DNA from: Scytalidium lignicola
Lineage: Eukaryota > Ascomycota > Leotiomycetes
Assembly (NCBI GenBank): GCA_002812745.2
Contig: NCSJ02000021.1
Span: 62,001-126,000, forward strand
Direction: 5' to 3'
Length of the DNA stretch: 64,000 nucleotides
Below the pieces are notes generated by a model that had not been told where the DNA came from, searched no databases, and was given only the letters and a program-made list of their open reading frames with translations. The number at the start of each line of letters is the position of its first letter. Positions within the stretch are counted from its first letter, which is position 1. The position numbers and the translations under genes were made by a program. This document shows positions 11,785-21,403 of the stretch, piece after piece.

Positions 11785-14700
11785 TTAATTGACCATGACA
11801 TTGGCAAAAGTGTCAGAAATTTCAGCCCTGCTTGGCGGTGCAATGTATTCAGGCGCGGTTGAGACACCTACTGCAAGTCGCTCCTCCATCAACTTGATCA
11901 GAATAGGAGAGACACTCTCGTCTGTCGCCCGGATTGTAAGGCGAATCATCTGAGGTTACATTAGCATTTCGTGTTATAATTAATGATTAGGTCTCCGGAA
12001 GTAAACTGTACCTGTGTGGAATAGTTCGGCTCCAGTCTCAACAGACAACCAAACTTTCCTCCTTCACTTGTATGCAAAACACTGGCACCAACCAAGTTCT
12101 TCTTGTTAGGGTCAACACCATCAAGGATACCCCACTTGAAGCCCTCGACCGTCCTTCGTACGAATGAATCGGTGATCTCACGGTTCATTCCTTTGACACC
12201 AAAGATACGCTGAGCTTCGCGTGGGGATCCACCAATCTGCTTCCAGCGTTTGAAGAAGTCTTCCGCGTTTAACTCTGCTTTATCCGTGAACTTGTGGATA
12301 GTGACAGGCAACTTTAGCGTCAACGCCTGTAACGCACCAGCTAGGTAACTGATTCGGATTGTGGGGCTGTTTTCGAAGGCTTTCTTGGCCTCGAACATAA
12401 TCATCTGAGAGGTTTGAGCGCCCTGGCCGATGGCACTGTCAGGCAAGCCCTTCAGTTCCCAAGATAGACTCTCCTTATCTTTAGGATCCAGATCCAAAGT
12501 CGTCGTGAACGAAGTAAGTGCTGCTGGTGTCCTATTTGAGAAATAGAGAATTATGCAGGCCATTTGACCCCTATATTCTGACCGAAGACCAATTTGTATT
12601 TGCCCATCTTCATAAAGAACACCTTCAGGCCTGAGGAGCAACCTGTTATATCCTATCTCCCAATCTGGAGAGAGATGTGCCGCACTAGCTAGGTTTTGTG
12701 ACTTTAGCGTCTTAGGCTCCGCTGCACCACTGTTGATATCTAAACCTGCAAGATCATCTGCACTCTTTGCATGGCCGTTCACGCCGTTGGATGCTGTACC
12801 GTTACCAGTGGCATGAGTAGTGGTTGCTGAGCTAAACGCACGTTTAAGGCCTGGGTTCTGAGCTAACGCAAACTCATTCTGGTCTTGATTAGCAGCTTTA
12901 CCCCCTAAAACCCATGTGCGTCGGTCGCTAGTACCAGCATGCTTCTGGTGGAGACGAGAGAGAAGAGCAGATTGCCGTTCTGGGAAGGGAGGCATCTCAT
13001 CACAAACAGTTCGAAGGAGGTCGTCCGTCGGAAGAGAGGCTAGAGCAAGATACTCACATGCTCTTTGTTGGAGCTCAGAGTCTAGGGTATGGCTGTAAGC
13101 CTCGAAAACATACATGAGTCGTGGCTTGATTTCCGGGAATAGATTGACGAATTTGATGAAACATGAGAGAATGATAGCTCTCGTACTCGATGAGCATCCT
13201 TGTAACTTGCTCTCGAGAGCAAGGAACTGTTCGATAGGACTGCATCCTTTGTCTTCTGCAATCAAATGGCCAAATTCTCCAAGAATATACCCTCCGATCT
13301 TTACCAATGTCTCATGACAATGATCGGCTTTAACATACTGTAAAATATTTTGTGCAGCATAAACTTGCAGCTCTTCATTATTTGTGACGATCTGAATGAC
13401 TCGCTGCCATACTTCATCACTGACATGATCTCCAGCCATTGCGATGAGCCGTAGTGATATGTCAACATACCACTGCACATCCGTAGCGTACTTCTCTGTT
13501 AAGATAGCAATCTTCAACACCATTTCTTCCCGTATAGCAAAATCCGCATTTTGAAGATAATGGAGAAGTTCCGTAACTATCGGTTGCGCATTACTCTGGT
13601 CGCACATGCTGTATAACAGATCTAGCCCTTTCCGCCGCACACTGATATCTCTATCCTTTAGAGATCCAACAATGATGGCTTGATGTTGTTTAATGGGATC
13701 TAATGTTTCGGCCCTGGCAGCCAGATGCGTCATAGCTTCTAAGCCAAGGTATCGTACATTGGTCTCTCGCGACTGGATGAACTTGCCTAGTCGTGTAGAG
13801 ATCTGCTTCATTAGAGCCTGTTCTGTATCAAGATGTATAATAAGGTTTATAGCCTCAAATAGCACAGCATTCTGTGCGTTGTTTTGCTGAACATTCTTGG
13901 GCATTTCAAGAGCCAGATTTAGTATCTTCTGCAACGACTCGCGGATTAAATCCCGAACGTGTACATCCTCTACACTCGCAGCAATTAGCAGAATATGGAT
14001 AAAGTGGGTTGAAATTACGAACCAGACGGTGAATAATATTGTAGTAAGCGTAGGAGCTTGACTTGAATCCAAGGGCAAGGAACCTTGTAGTAGAGATAGT
14101 CTTGTGTGTATTCTCCGTCGACCAATATTCTCTTCATTCTTGAAGCTGCCTTAACATAGCATCCTTTATATGCTTCTGGATTATCTTGTGCAAGCGCCAT
14201 GATAAGAGAAGTGACAGATAGAGCAACGCCCATGTCCTGGTCATCCATAAGGGATATTATGCGTTCTGCCCATTGCGGTTGGACAATGTCTGGGTGTTTG
14301 CGATATAGACGGAGAAGGGTCAAAGCTGCCTTCTTTTTAACGAAGGCTTTGGATGTCCTAGAGAATTTAACCAGCTATTCAAAAGATATAGCGATACTTT
14401 CAAACACATACGGTGAGATAAGCAGCCTGTGAACTTCACCACTCAAGGCCTCCCCCATTTCTCTGCTTCCAACATTTGCGATTGCGTGAAGTGCCAGGCA
14501 GTTAAATAACTCATTATGATCAGTCAGATCCTTCCTTATGCTGTTGACAACCAGGTGTAAGAGTTCGTGTTGTTCGTGTAGGAAAAGGGTCATTGCTAGA
14601 TATCCGATCTGTTTTTCGGAGTATTTTGTCGCAGATATGAGATTCACGGCTTCGAGATGTCCAAAATCCACATTCCAGCCAAGTATGTATATGTACAAAA

Positions 14701-15086
14701 GCTAGGGATATTGTCAGCTATGAGGAGAAAAACAAAAGAGAGTCAAGAGCGTACCTTGCAGACATATTTCTTCTTGTGATAGCCACTCAAACTCCCATCT
14801 ATAATAGTCAGCACAACATATAAATATACCTACTTTTAAATGAGTCTGATTGTTTGTACCTTTGAATTTTTGGCTAAAAGGTGCATAGTTAGTAACTTCC
14901 CGTATAATCCGAAAATGATTTCATCACAAACCGAATATTGGCAAGCTCTTTATTGATCCGCTTCTCCTCCAGCTCTCTTGCTCGAGCATTTCTCAAATCA
15001 GCAATAAATTGCACTAATCCACGCATGTTTGAGCCATTCCCTGAGTTTCCTCGTCCGAGGAAGCCCGCTGCTGCTGAGCTCGCCAT
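11785..15086 (-). CDS. AP-2 complex subunit alpha (alpha-adaptin)
   Basis: Seven minus-strand exons join in phase: 15086-14932, 14873-14860 (only 14 nt), 14798-14755, 14701-14412, 14357-14023, 13969-12012 and 11949-11785. The product is 986 aa, normal for fungal alpha-adaptin. The N-terminal trunk shows the hallmark [39 protein letters not shown] and [12 protein letters not shown]...[10 protein letters not shown] blocks, followed by armadillo/HEAT-like repeats to about residue 620. A low-complexity hinge precedes the C-terminal ear (appendage) domain, which begins near the [19 protein letters not shown] segment and runs to the end. AP-2 links clathrin, PIP2 and cargo during plasma-membrane endocytosis; alpha pairs with the sigma and beta subunits. 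Every intron is short and has consensus ends. It is divergent from the NDUFAF5-like gene, with about 500 bp between starts. Confidence 0.95.
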
Positions 15087-15585
15087 TTTGGATATTTATC
15101 AGTCGCTACCGTCTGAGAGCCAGGAGACGTATTTGATGCTATCCGAATGAGCGAACTCCACCTAGTCGAAGTTATCGTCGATATTATACAGGAAACGATC
15201 GAGTTGGGCCGAGTCGATAGGGAGGCTAGCTGGATTACGAGGCGCAGATGGTCTGGTTGTGCATATTGAAATTGAACGGATTTTCGAAGTAATGGTGGAG
15301 CTTATCAAGCCTGCTGGTAACTATCCATCTGACAATCACGTACAGCCTCTCACCAAAGCTGGTCCAAATATTCAGGATATCGCCTCGGCGTCGCGGTCGA
15401 AGACTAAGTTTGAGGATTACCGCTGCTTGCCCCCTCCCGGTATGGTGGATGACCAGCCGCGAAGCTTTGGCCTCGATAATATTGTCAAGGGTTTGGTAAG
15501 CGACCGAGCCTCGTCCTAAGTCACTCGTAGCCTCACGATCATAGGTTTTTGACATCATAAAATTGTCTCAAATGAGGTTTCAACT
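15087..15585. promoter_or_regulatory. bidirectional promoter between AP-2 alpha and NDUFAF5-like gene
   Basis: A 499-bp head-to-head spacer. Fully overlapping open frames occur on both strands (15259-15519 + and 15235-15558 -), but neither has a recognisable motif and both sit where two promoters must lie. I leave them uncalled. Confidence 0.5.
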
Positions 15586-16702
15586 ATGAAGCCCGCAACA
15601 TTTAGACCGTTTCTCCCACGACCTATCCTTAAAAGGAAGCATTTCATATTTCGGTCATATGCAGTTCAGTCCCCCGGGCAGCCAACACTTCAGGTCTTCA
15701 ATCGCCATACGAAATGGATGCAAAGAGAGCGGGCAGCTAAGGATGTGGAGACGAGCAGACAGGTGGATTATCTGAAAGATGAAGTTGCCATGCGATTGTC
15801 TGAAAGATTACTGGTATATCTGATCCAAATTAATCTTCAATTGATTCCAATTAGTACGATCCTAATATTATTTATAGGACATAAATCGACATTTTGATCA
15901 CGTCCTCGACCTTGGAGCTAATGCGTGTAACATAGCCCGCGCACTCACAGTTCCGAATCCGGACCCTTCAAACCCCGAATCTCCACCTCTTTCTACTCGA
16001 CTTACGAAGCTCACAGCTGCCGACTCTAGCAGGACCATGTTATATCGGGATGCAGACCTCCCATTCAATCAGGAAGTAGATATTACACGAGAAGTGCTTG
16101 ATGATGAGGAAAGGCTTCCATGGAAAGCAGAGACGTTTGACGCAGTTCTTAGCTCGTTGAGCATGCATTGGATCAATGATCTGCCTTCTTTACTTGCACA
16201 GATCAACCACGTGTTGAAACCAGACTCTCCTTTCATTGCAGCTATATTTGGAGGGGATACGCTCTATGAATTGCGTTCATCTCTGCAACTTGCAGACCAA
16301 GAGCGCCGAGGCGGAGTATCACCTCATATATCCCCATTAGCGGATGTAAGGGACATGGGAGGATTGCTACAAAAAGCTGGGTTCAAAATGTTGACAGTAG
16401 ATGTAGATGAGATAATTGTTGATTATCCAGATACTTTTGCGTTAATGCAGGATTTACAGGCTATGGGAGAAAGTAATGCCGTGGTTGGCAGAGAAATGGG
16501 GGCTATAGGAAGGGATGTTCTGCTAGCAAATGAAGGTATCTATCGAGAACTAAATGGGAATGAAGATGGAACTATACCGGCAACTTTTAAGATGATTTAC
16601 ATGATTGGGTGGAAGGAGGGTGAAAATCAACCACAACCACTATCCAGGGGTAGTGGACAAATCAATATAAAGGATATATTAGGTGGAGGTGAGATAAAAT
16701 AA
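15586..16702 (+). CDS. NDUFAF5-like mitochondrial complex I assembly methyltransferase-fold protein
   Basis: Two exons, 15586-15813 and 15878-16702 (64-nt intron, GTATAT donor), give 350 aa. The N-terminus is rich in Arg/Lys/Phe and lacks acidic residues for about 25 residues, as expected of a mitochondrial targeting sequence. An FNRHTKWMQRERAA block typical of the family follows. The SAM-binding glycine motif reads VLDLGANACNIAR, and later come SSLSMHWINDLPSLL, VLKPDSPF and FGGDTLYELRSSLQLA, all hallmarks of NDUFAF5. In animals NDUFAF5 hydroxylates an arginine of the complex I subunit NDUFS7 during early assembly; I infer the same role. The start is supported by the targeting sequence. The glycine motif is less glycine-rich than in classical methyltransferases, in line with the family's atypical activity. 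The C-terminal 30 residues (from EGENQPQPL) are a low-complexity extension. Confidence 0.93.
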
Positions 16703-17063
16703 GAGTTGTTCGCTGTAAGAATTGTATACTCTTAAGGGTCAAGGTATGTAACATTACGGGATGGTTAGGTTATCAAAAGTATTGAAACAGGGTATAATCT
16801 AACCTGTGGATGAGATTTCCAATAGATGGACCTCATAATAAGAGATTTTTGAAAACAAAGGTTACAAATGGGTATCATTTCTAAATAAAATGGTAATGGA
16901 AGGCTTCAATCCCAAAATTCTAAGCCATGCTCCATGACTCTAGGAGATGGAGATATGTTCCATCCATAGAAAGTTAATCCTGCCTAAACTGCGGGCATAT
17001 TAAAAAATGTGCCTGGAGCAGCAGTGCTCAGTTGAACGCTTTAAATAAGCAAGTTCTGCACTC
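16703..17063. other. convergent 3' flanks
   Basis: A 361-bp tail-to-tail spacer between the NDUFAF5-like gene and the double-psi beta-barrel gene. It is A/T-rich and holds no open frame or repeat worth calling. Confidence 0.6.
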
Positions 17064-17855
17064 CTAAGATAACCAAGCCCAACTCCCCATAACTCTTCCA
17101 AGAGCCTCGTCCGCAAGTACCGTAAACTCGCTAATACTCAAATCCAAGTCGGTAGCTTTACATCCTACACACCGATCCACAACCGTGACATCCACACTCC
17201 GGTTCGCGTGTACCGCATCATTGAACCGTGTTATTCGGATCTTGAGGCCACACAGGGGGTTGGCGTTAGGATTTGAACCTACGGATGCCTTATCAAAGAT
17301 GATATGTGATACAGCGCAGATAGCATCCTCGGACGAGGAGGTTATGCCGCAGGCGCCAAGACCAGGAGAATAGTACGTTAGGTCTCCAGTGAAGACCGCT
17401 TTATTTGAGGGAAGAGGTAAGTTTTCCGAGGATCTGTTGTCGGCAAGAGAAAGTTGGTCAGATTGTGCATCCTGGAGATGAGTTGGTGATAGATGGAGCA
17501 TGAAAAATGAAACGATAATGATAATGATATTAAAGAAAATTTGGGGCTGTACAAGTTATGTTTTTTTTAAGCCCAGTCCCAGACCAAGGCCCAGAATGAG
17601 GATCAGGAGCAGGATGACACCGAGGATGATCAACAGGAACGTCTTACGACTTCGTCCGAAGTATCTCTTCTGCGCCGGGAGTACGCGCTCAAATGTAACG
17701 TCAAAATTTCTAGCACTTAGCCAAGTATCTTTAATTGTTCCACCTTCAGACGTGGGTTTAGTCGAGAAGAGTTTGGCCTTGCGGAAGAGGCCAGTCTTCT
17801 TTGTTTCGTTCGAGAGGGGAGGTGCTTCCCATTCGGGGACCTGTTGCGTTGTCAT
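17064..17855 (-). CDS. membrane-anchored double-psi beta-barrel (RlpA/expansin-like) protein, frame interrupted
   Basis: Two minus-strand frames belong together. The upstream part (17855-17559) encodes about 99 aa: a cytosolic proline/lysine-rich head (MTTQQVPEWEAPPLS...), an arginine-rich stop (YFGRSRK) and one strong transmembrane helix (about residues 73-95, all Leu/Ile/Gly). The downstream part (from about 17433) encodes a barwin/RlpA-like double-psi beta-barrel: GDLTYYSPGLGACG, a central SNPNANPLCG segment and the terminal VVDRCVGCKATDLDLS...VMGSW. The same domain order is common in fungal type II membrane proteins with an extracellular barrel, whose substrates are unknown. The two parts are in the same frame but separated by one TAA (17558-17556), just after an A8 run (17568-17561, minus strand). 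If the run were one base shorter, a GTACAG donor at 17552 and an acceptor before 17433 would join the halves in phase. I cannot tell assembly error from real truncation. Confidence 0.65.
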
Positions 17856-18025
17856 ATTTGTTATTAGATATTATTTATAAACCAAACGATGGATCTCGCA
17901 TTTTCTTTAAAATATCCAGCGGAACAATCAATGCCATGAAGATGGCGCAGTCTGGATGGGGGGATTTATCTTAACATTACGGTAACGCGTTACTGATAAG
18001 CTTTTCTCCGCAAAAGTTTAAATTG

Positions 18026-18095
18026 CGTTCCTGCATCCGTGTCTAGCGTAACACGTAAATCATACTTTGCATTTGAATTGTTTTTCTTGGCATAG
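18026..18095 (+). repeat. direct repeat copy 1
   Basis: It starts CGTTCCTGCATCCG, contains ATCATACT and a T-rich TTTTTCTTGGCATA end, and is matched in the same order by the segment at 18367-18445. It is diverged and slightly different in length, so the duplication is old. Confidence 0.55.
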
Positions 18096-18366
18096 AGACA
18101 AAATACTAAATTGTACTGCACAGTAGGACTTGCTTTATCTGTCACCCCTGTAGCCATGAGCCAGCCAAATAATCACACACCTTTTCTAAAATCCTTCTGA
18201 ACTAGAGACAGCTTAAAAGGTTCTAGAAGTTCATTCTAGAAGAATATTTCTAACATCTAGGTATAATCACACACAAACTACAAATTTGGATTGTTGCACT
18301 ACTTGTGATAACGCACTAGCTTTACAACTAATTAGTGTCGTCTCCTTATCTACTAATAATTAGCCT

Positions 18367-18445
18367 CGTTCCTGCATCCGCACCGGGTATCTGCATCGCA
18401 CTACGCAAGATCATACTGCACTTTAACACTATTTCTCTTGGCATA
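18367..18445 (+). repeat. direct repeat copy 2
   Basis: It shares the 14-nt start, an internal ATCATACT and the TTTCTCTTGGCATA end with the copy at 18026-18095, about 340 bp away. No terminal inverted repeats or ORF are visible, so I do not call it a transposable element. Confidence 0.55.
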
Positions 18446-18744
18446 TCCACATGAACTCCGATATCTGTGAGTCTGATGAATGGATTACTGGGTTTTTATA
18501 GAAAAATGGACTGTCTATTGTTCTCTGATTATGAGCTAGCTCGTTCTGGTTCAAAAGTCGCCAAAAGACAATCTTCTGAACATAATTGTGGACCATGAGA
18601 TGTCTAGATCCGCAAATATCTCGAAAGGAATATAAGAAATGCGTTCTAAATCCAATTCTACCTGTTTCATTCTTGTGACATAAATCTAAAATTCATTGAC
18701 CAGTTAAAATCTCCGATACCCATGTGTATATGTCTATCTCAGTT

Positions 18745-20762
18745 CTATTCTTCTGCTTCTGCACTAGCTTTGAACCTGCGGTCGTGTCAGTTACATCCTG
18801 GTTTAGAATCTCTCAACTAAAAGAGTCAAAGGTGACTTACTTCTCAACAACTCTCTGAATGCCATCTAATCCCATCTTCAATGTTTCCATAGTAGGACCA
18901 TAGCTAAAACGAATGAAGTGATGGCAAGGGCTATCAAACAAGTCTCTTCTCTTGCTAGGGTTAAGATCAAAGAAAATTCCAGGCACGACGATGACCTTCT
19001 CTTCTATGCAGGCCTGGAAAAAATTTAAGCCATCACTAATAGCGGGTGGAAGGCCTTCGAGATTTAACCAGATGTAGAAGGTTGAGTCAGGGACGTTCTT
19101 TATGCTAAACCCGATCTCTCGGAGACGTCCTACAACGTAGTCTCTTTTGTCCTATTACGGGTCAGATTGAGAAATAGAGTTTCAAATTTGTGGTACTCAC
19201 GCGGAAATGACGTTGGAGGGCAATCATTTCTTTGCGGACTGTCTCAGGCTCTAGCATTTTGACCGCAGCTTCTTGGAAAGGCACATTTGCTCCTCCATCT
19301 AAGTAAGATCCACAAGATCCAATAGCTTTGATGAATTCCTGATCTCCATTAGAATTTTTTTTTCAAAGCCTTGTAAGGGCATCATACCTTTGGTCCAAGG
19401 ATCCATGCAATTCTCCATCCAGGAAGTCTGAATCTCTTAGTGAGACCATCAATGATAAGCACATCATCTTCGTCAACATCTTCAATATTTTCCGCTGAAC
19501 TGATGGTGGTGCCGTCACAATCCGTAGTGTAGTTATAACCTCCATAGAACTCATCCATTATCAGAGTTGCACGATCTCTGCATATATCGTGGATCGCAGC
19601 AAGATCAGGATTCTGGACTACTTTTCCTGTAGGATTACGAGGATTAGAAGTAAGGATAACGGATGTTCCACGAGCGATCTCGTCGGCGATCTTTTCCGGA
19701 TTGATGTGATAGCCGTCCTCCTCAGAAAGGGGCGAAGGGACAGCGGCAAACTGCGACAGTCAGTATCACCCGTATCAAAAAATTGACGGAGATTTTGGAT
19801 AGGATTTCTATCGTACGTACGCTCTTAAACAACGAAAACATTTCGTTGTAAGCAGTATAGTCCGGAATGAAGAATGTTAGGTAGGCGTTATTCAATACAG
19901 CAGCAATTCGAATGAGACCAGCCCGTCCACCTGGAACAATACAAACGTTCTCCCAAGTGTACTGGCTTTCTTTTCCCTGCCTAACGGTAATAAGATTAGT
20001 CACATCTCTCTGGTAACGAGTAAGAGCTGTATGGTATACCTATGATGGACGTTGTACAGATTTGCAACAGCTGCCCTCAATGGCTTAATCCCGGCAGTCG
20101 GACCGTATTCTCTCCCGGACATGGAGATATCAATATTTTCAGGTCTTTTGAAGCTACCAGCAATATCGTCATCAACTTCTGGTGCTCCCTGTCCCAGATT
20201 CGCCCATTTCTCAGGCTCTTCTGCAAACCCATGCTCGTAAGCACGTTCAGTACACCAGATAACTCCCGTGCTGGATCTTGTGGGATCTAGACCAGCGTGT
20301 GGACGATGTCCTTCATGAGCGTTACGGAATTGTCGATGGATTTTTGAGTTAGTTTCTGGGATAGTGGTTAGCTATATGAGGGTAAAGTATGCCACCACAA
20401 TACCGCAGTTAAGTTAATGGCAGCCTTTGGATTTGGGAACGTAGATATGTAACGAAAAATTTAGTGTTCAAATATATAGGGCAAACAGAGACATAGAACA
20501 GTACTCTACGCTTGGCAGGAATTTCGGGTCTCAGCCATACATAATAACGTGCATGTGTTTCAGTACTCCCACTGGATGATGCTTGTATTGTGCAGTCGCC
20601 CAGCTGCAAAGACTTTTCTGAAAGGATACAAAATTGAAGATGTAGTAACCAGTTCAACGTACCATTTTGGCTTGGATCATGGGTACTGAATCTTCTGGTT
20701 CTGGACTCTCTTGGGGCCCCGGAGTTCCGATTTATGGAAAATTGGCGCTTGTGAAACGACAT
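18745..20762 (-). CDS. PLP-dependent class I/II aminotransferase (aspartate aminotransferase fold)
   Basis: Eight minus-strand exons join in phase: 20762-20663, 20617-20510, 20355-20040, 19980-19821, 19750-19388, 19338-19201, 19151-18841 and 18775-18745, giving about 508 aa. The core from exon 3 on is secure: HRPHAGLDPTRSSTG, a REYGPTAGIKPLRAA block, VPGGRAGL, IPDYTAYNEM, SNPRNPTG (N264, N267), MDEFYGGY (D294) and the PLP-lysine motif DGLTKRFRLPGWR (K333). The last two bear the residues that hold PLP in fold-type I aminotransferases. Substrate cannot be read from sequence. The first two exons are less certain: exon 1 (MSFHKRQFS...) could be a mitochondrial leader, and exon 2 carries ASSSGSTETHARYYVWL. 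The intron between exons 5 and 6 is only 49 nt. The last exon encodes ten codons ending SAEAEE. Confidence 0.85.
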
Positions 20763-21403
20763 AATGACCTAGTGACCGATACCGGACGAGTGATTTCTCT
20801 TCTTGTTGTCTAATGCTAAAAAAAGAAGTGTTCTAGGAAGTATGAAACAGAAGTATTAATCACTTCTGAACAGGAAACTCAAAAGATCAGAGAAAGTGGA
20901 AATATATTAGGGGATGTGAGGTGCTGTGTGTTGAAAGTAGAAAATAGAGTGGGGGGAAAATCGGGCATGGCTAGACCCCACCTGGCGGTGAAAAAGCAAT
21001 GGTTATCAGTGGTTATCGTTACCAGCACCCTAACCAACTACCCTGATCGACACCCGCACTTTCGCATTTAGCAACACCGCCCCAAAAAAAGCAACGGTAA
21101 GTCAGCAATTACCTCAATGAAACCGACCCCTCCTAAGGATGCAGGTGATTGAAACCGACCACTCTCTTGCTTCCAAGTAAAATCGCATGCCACAATGATG
21201 GCGAATGAGCTAGTAATGTACAGCATGAGTAAATTGCGCTGTTCAGCTTAGTAGATCAGCCGTCACTGAGAAAACCCCGCATCACATCGAAACGTAAGTG
21301 TCTTACCGTAATGTGCTAGAGGATTAGACATAGCAAGGTAATAGAATCCTAATTCTACAGGTTGATCTAGATGACATAAAAAATATCTCACATACAAGGT
21401 TGC
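20763..21403. other. spacer between V-ATPase 3' end and aminotransferase promoter
   Basis: A 641-bp stretch with the aminotransferase promoter on one side and the V-ATPase 3' flank on the other. I see no open frame, repeat or RNA gene. Confidence 0.55.

Larger units (their letters stand above)
17856..18744. other. spacer with a diverged direct repeat
   Basis: This lies upstream of the double-psi barrel gene and downstream of the aminotransferase. There is no open frame of note. It contains two related copies of a roughly 75-bp segment (18026-18095 and 18367-18445), which begin with the identical 14-mer CGTTCCTGCATCCG and end with a shared CTTGGCATA. Confidence 0.6.

Noticed and set aside
15235..15558. 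Opposing open frames between AP-2 alpha and the NDUFAF5-like gene
   Set aside because: They fill the only space available for two promoters, and neither shows a domain.
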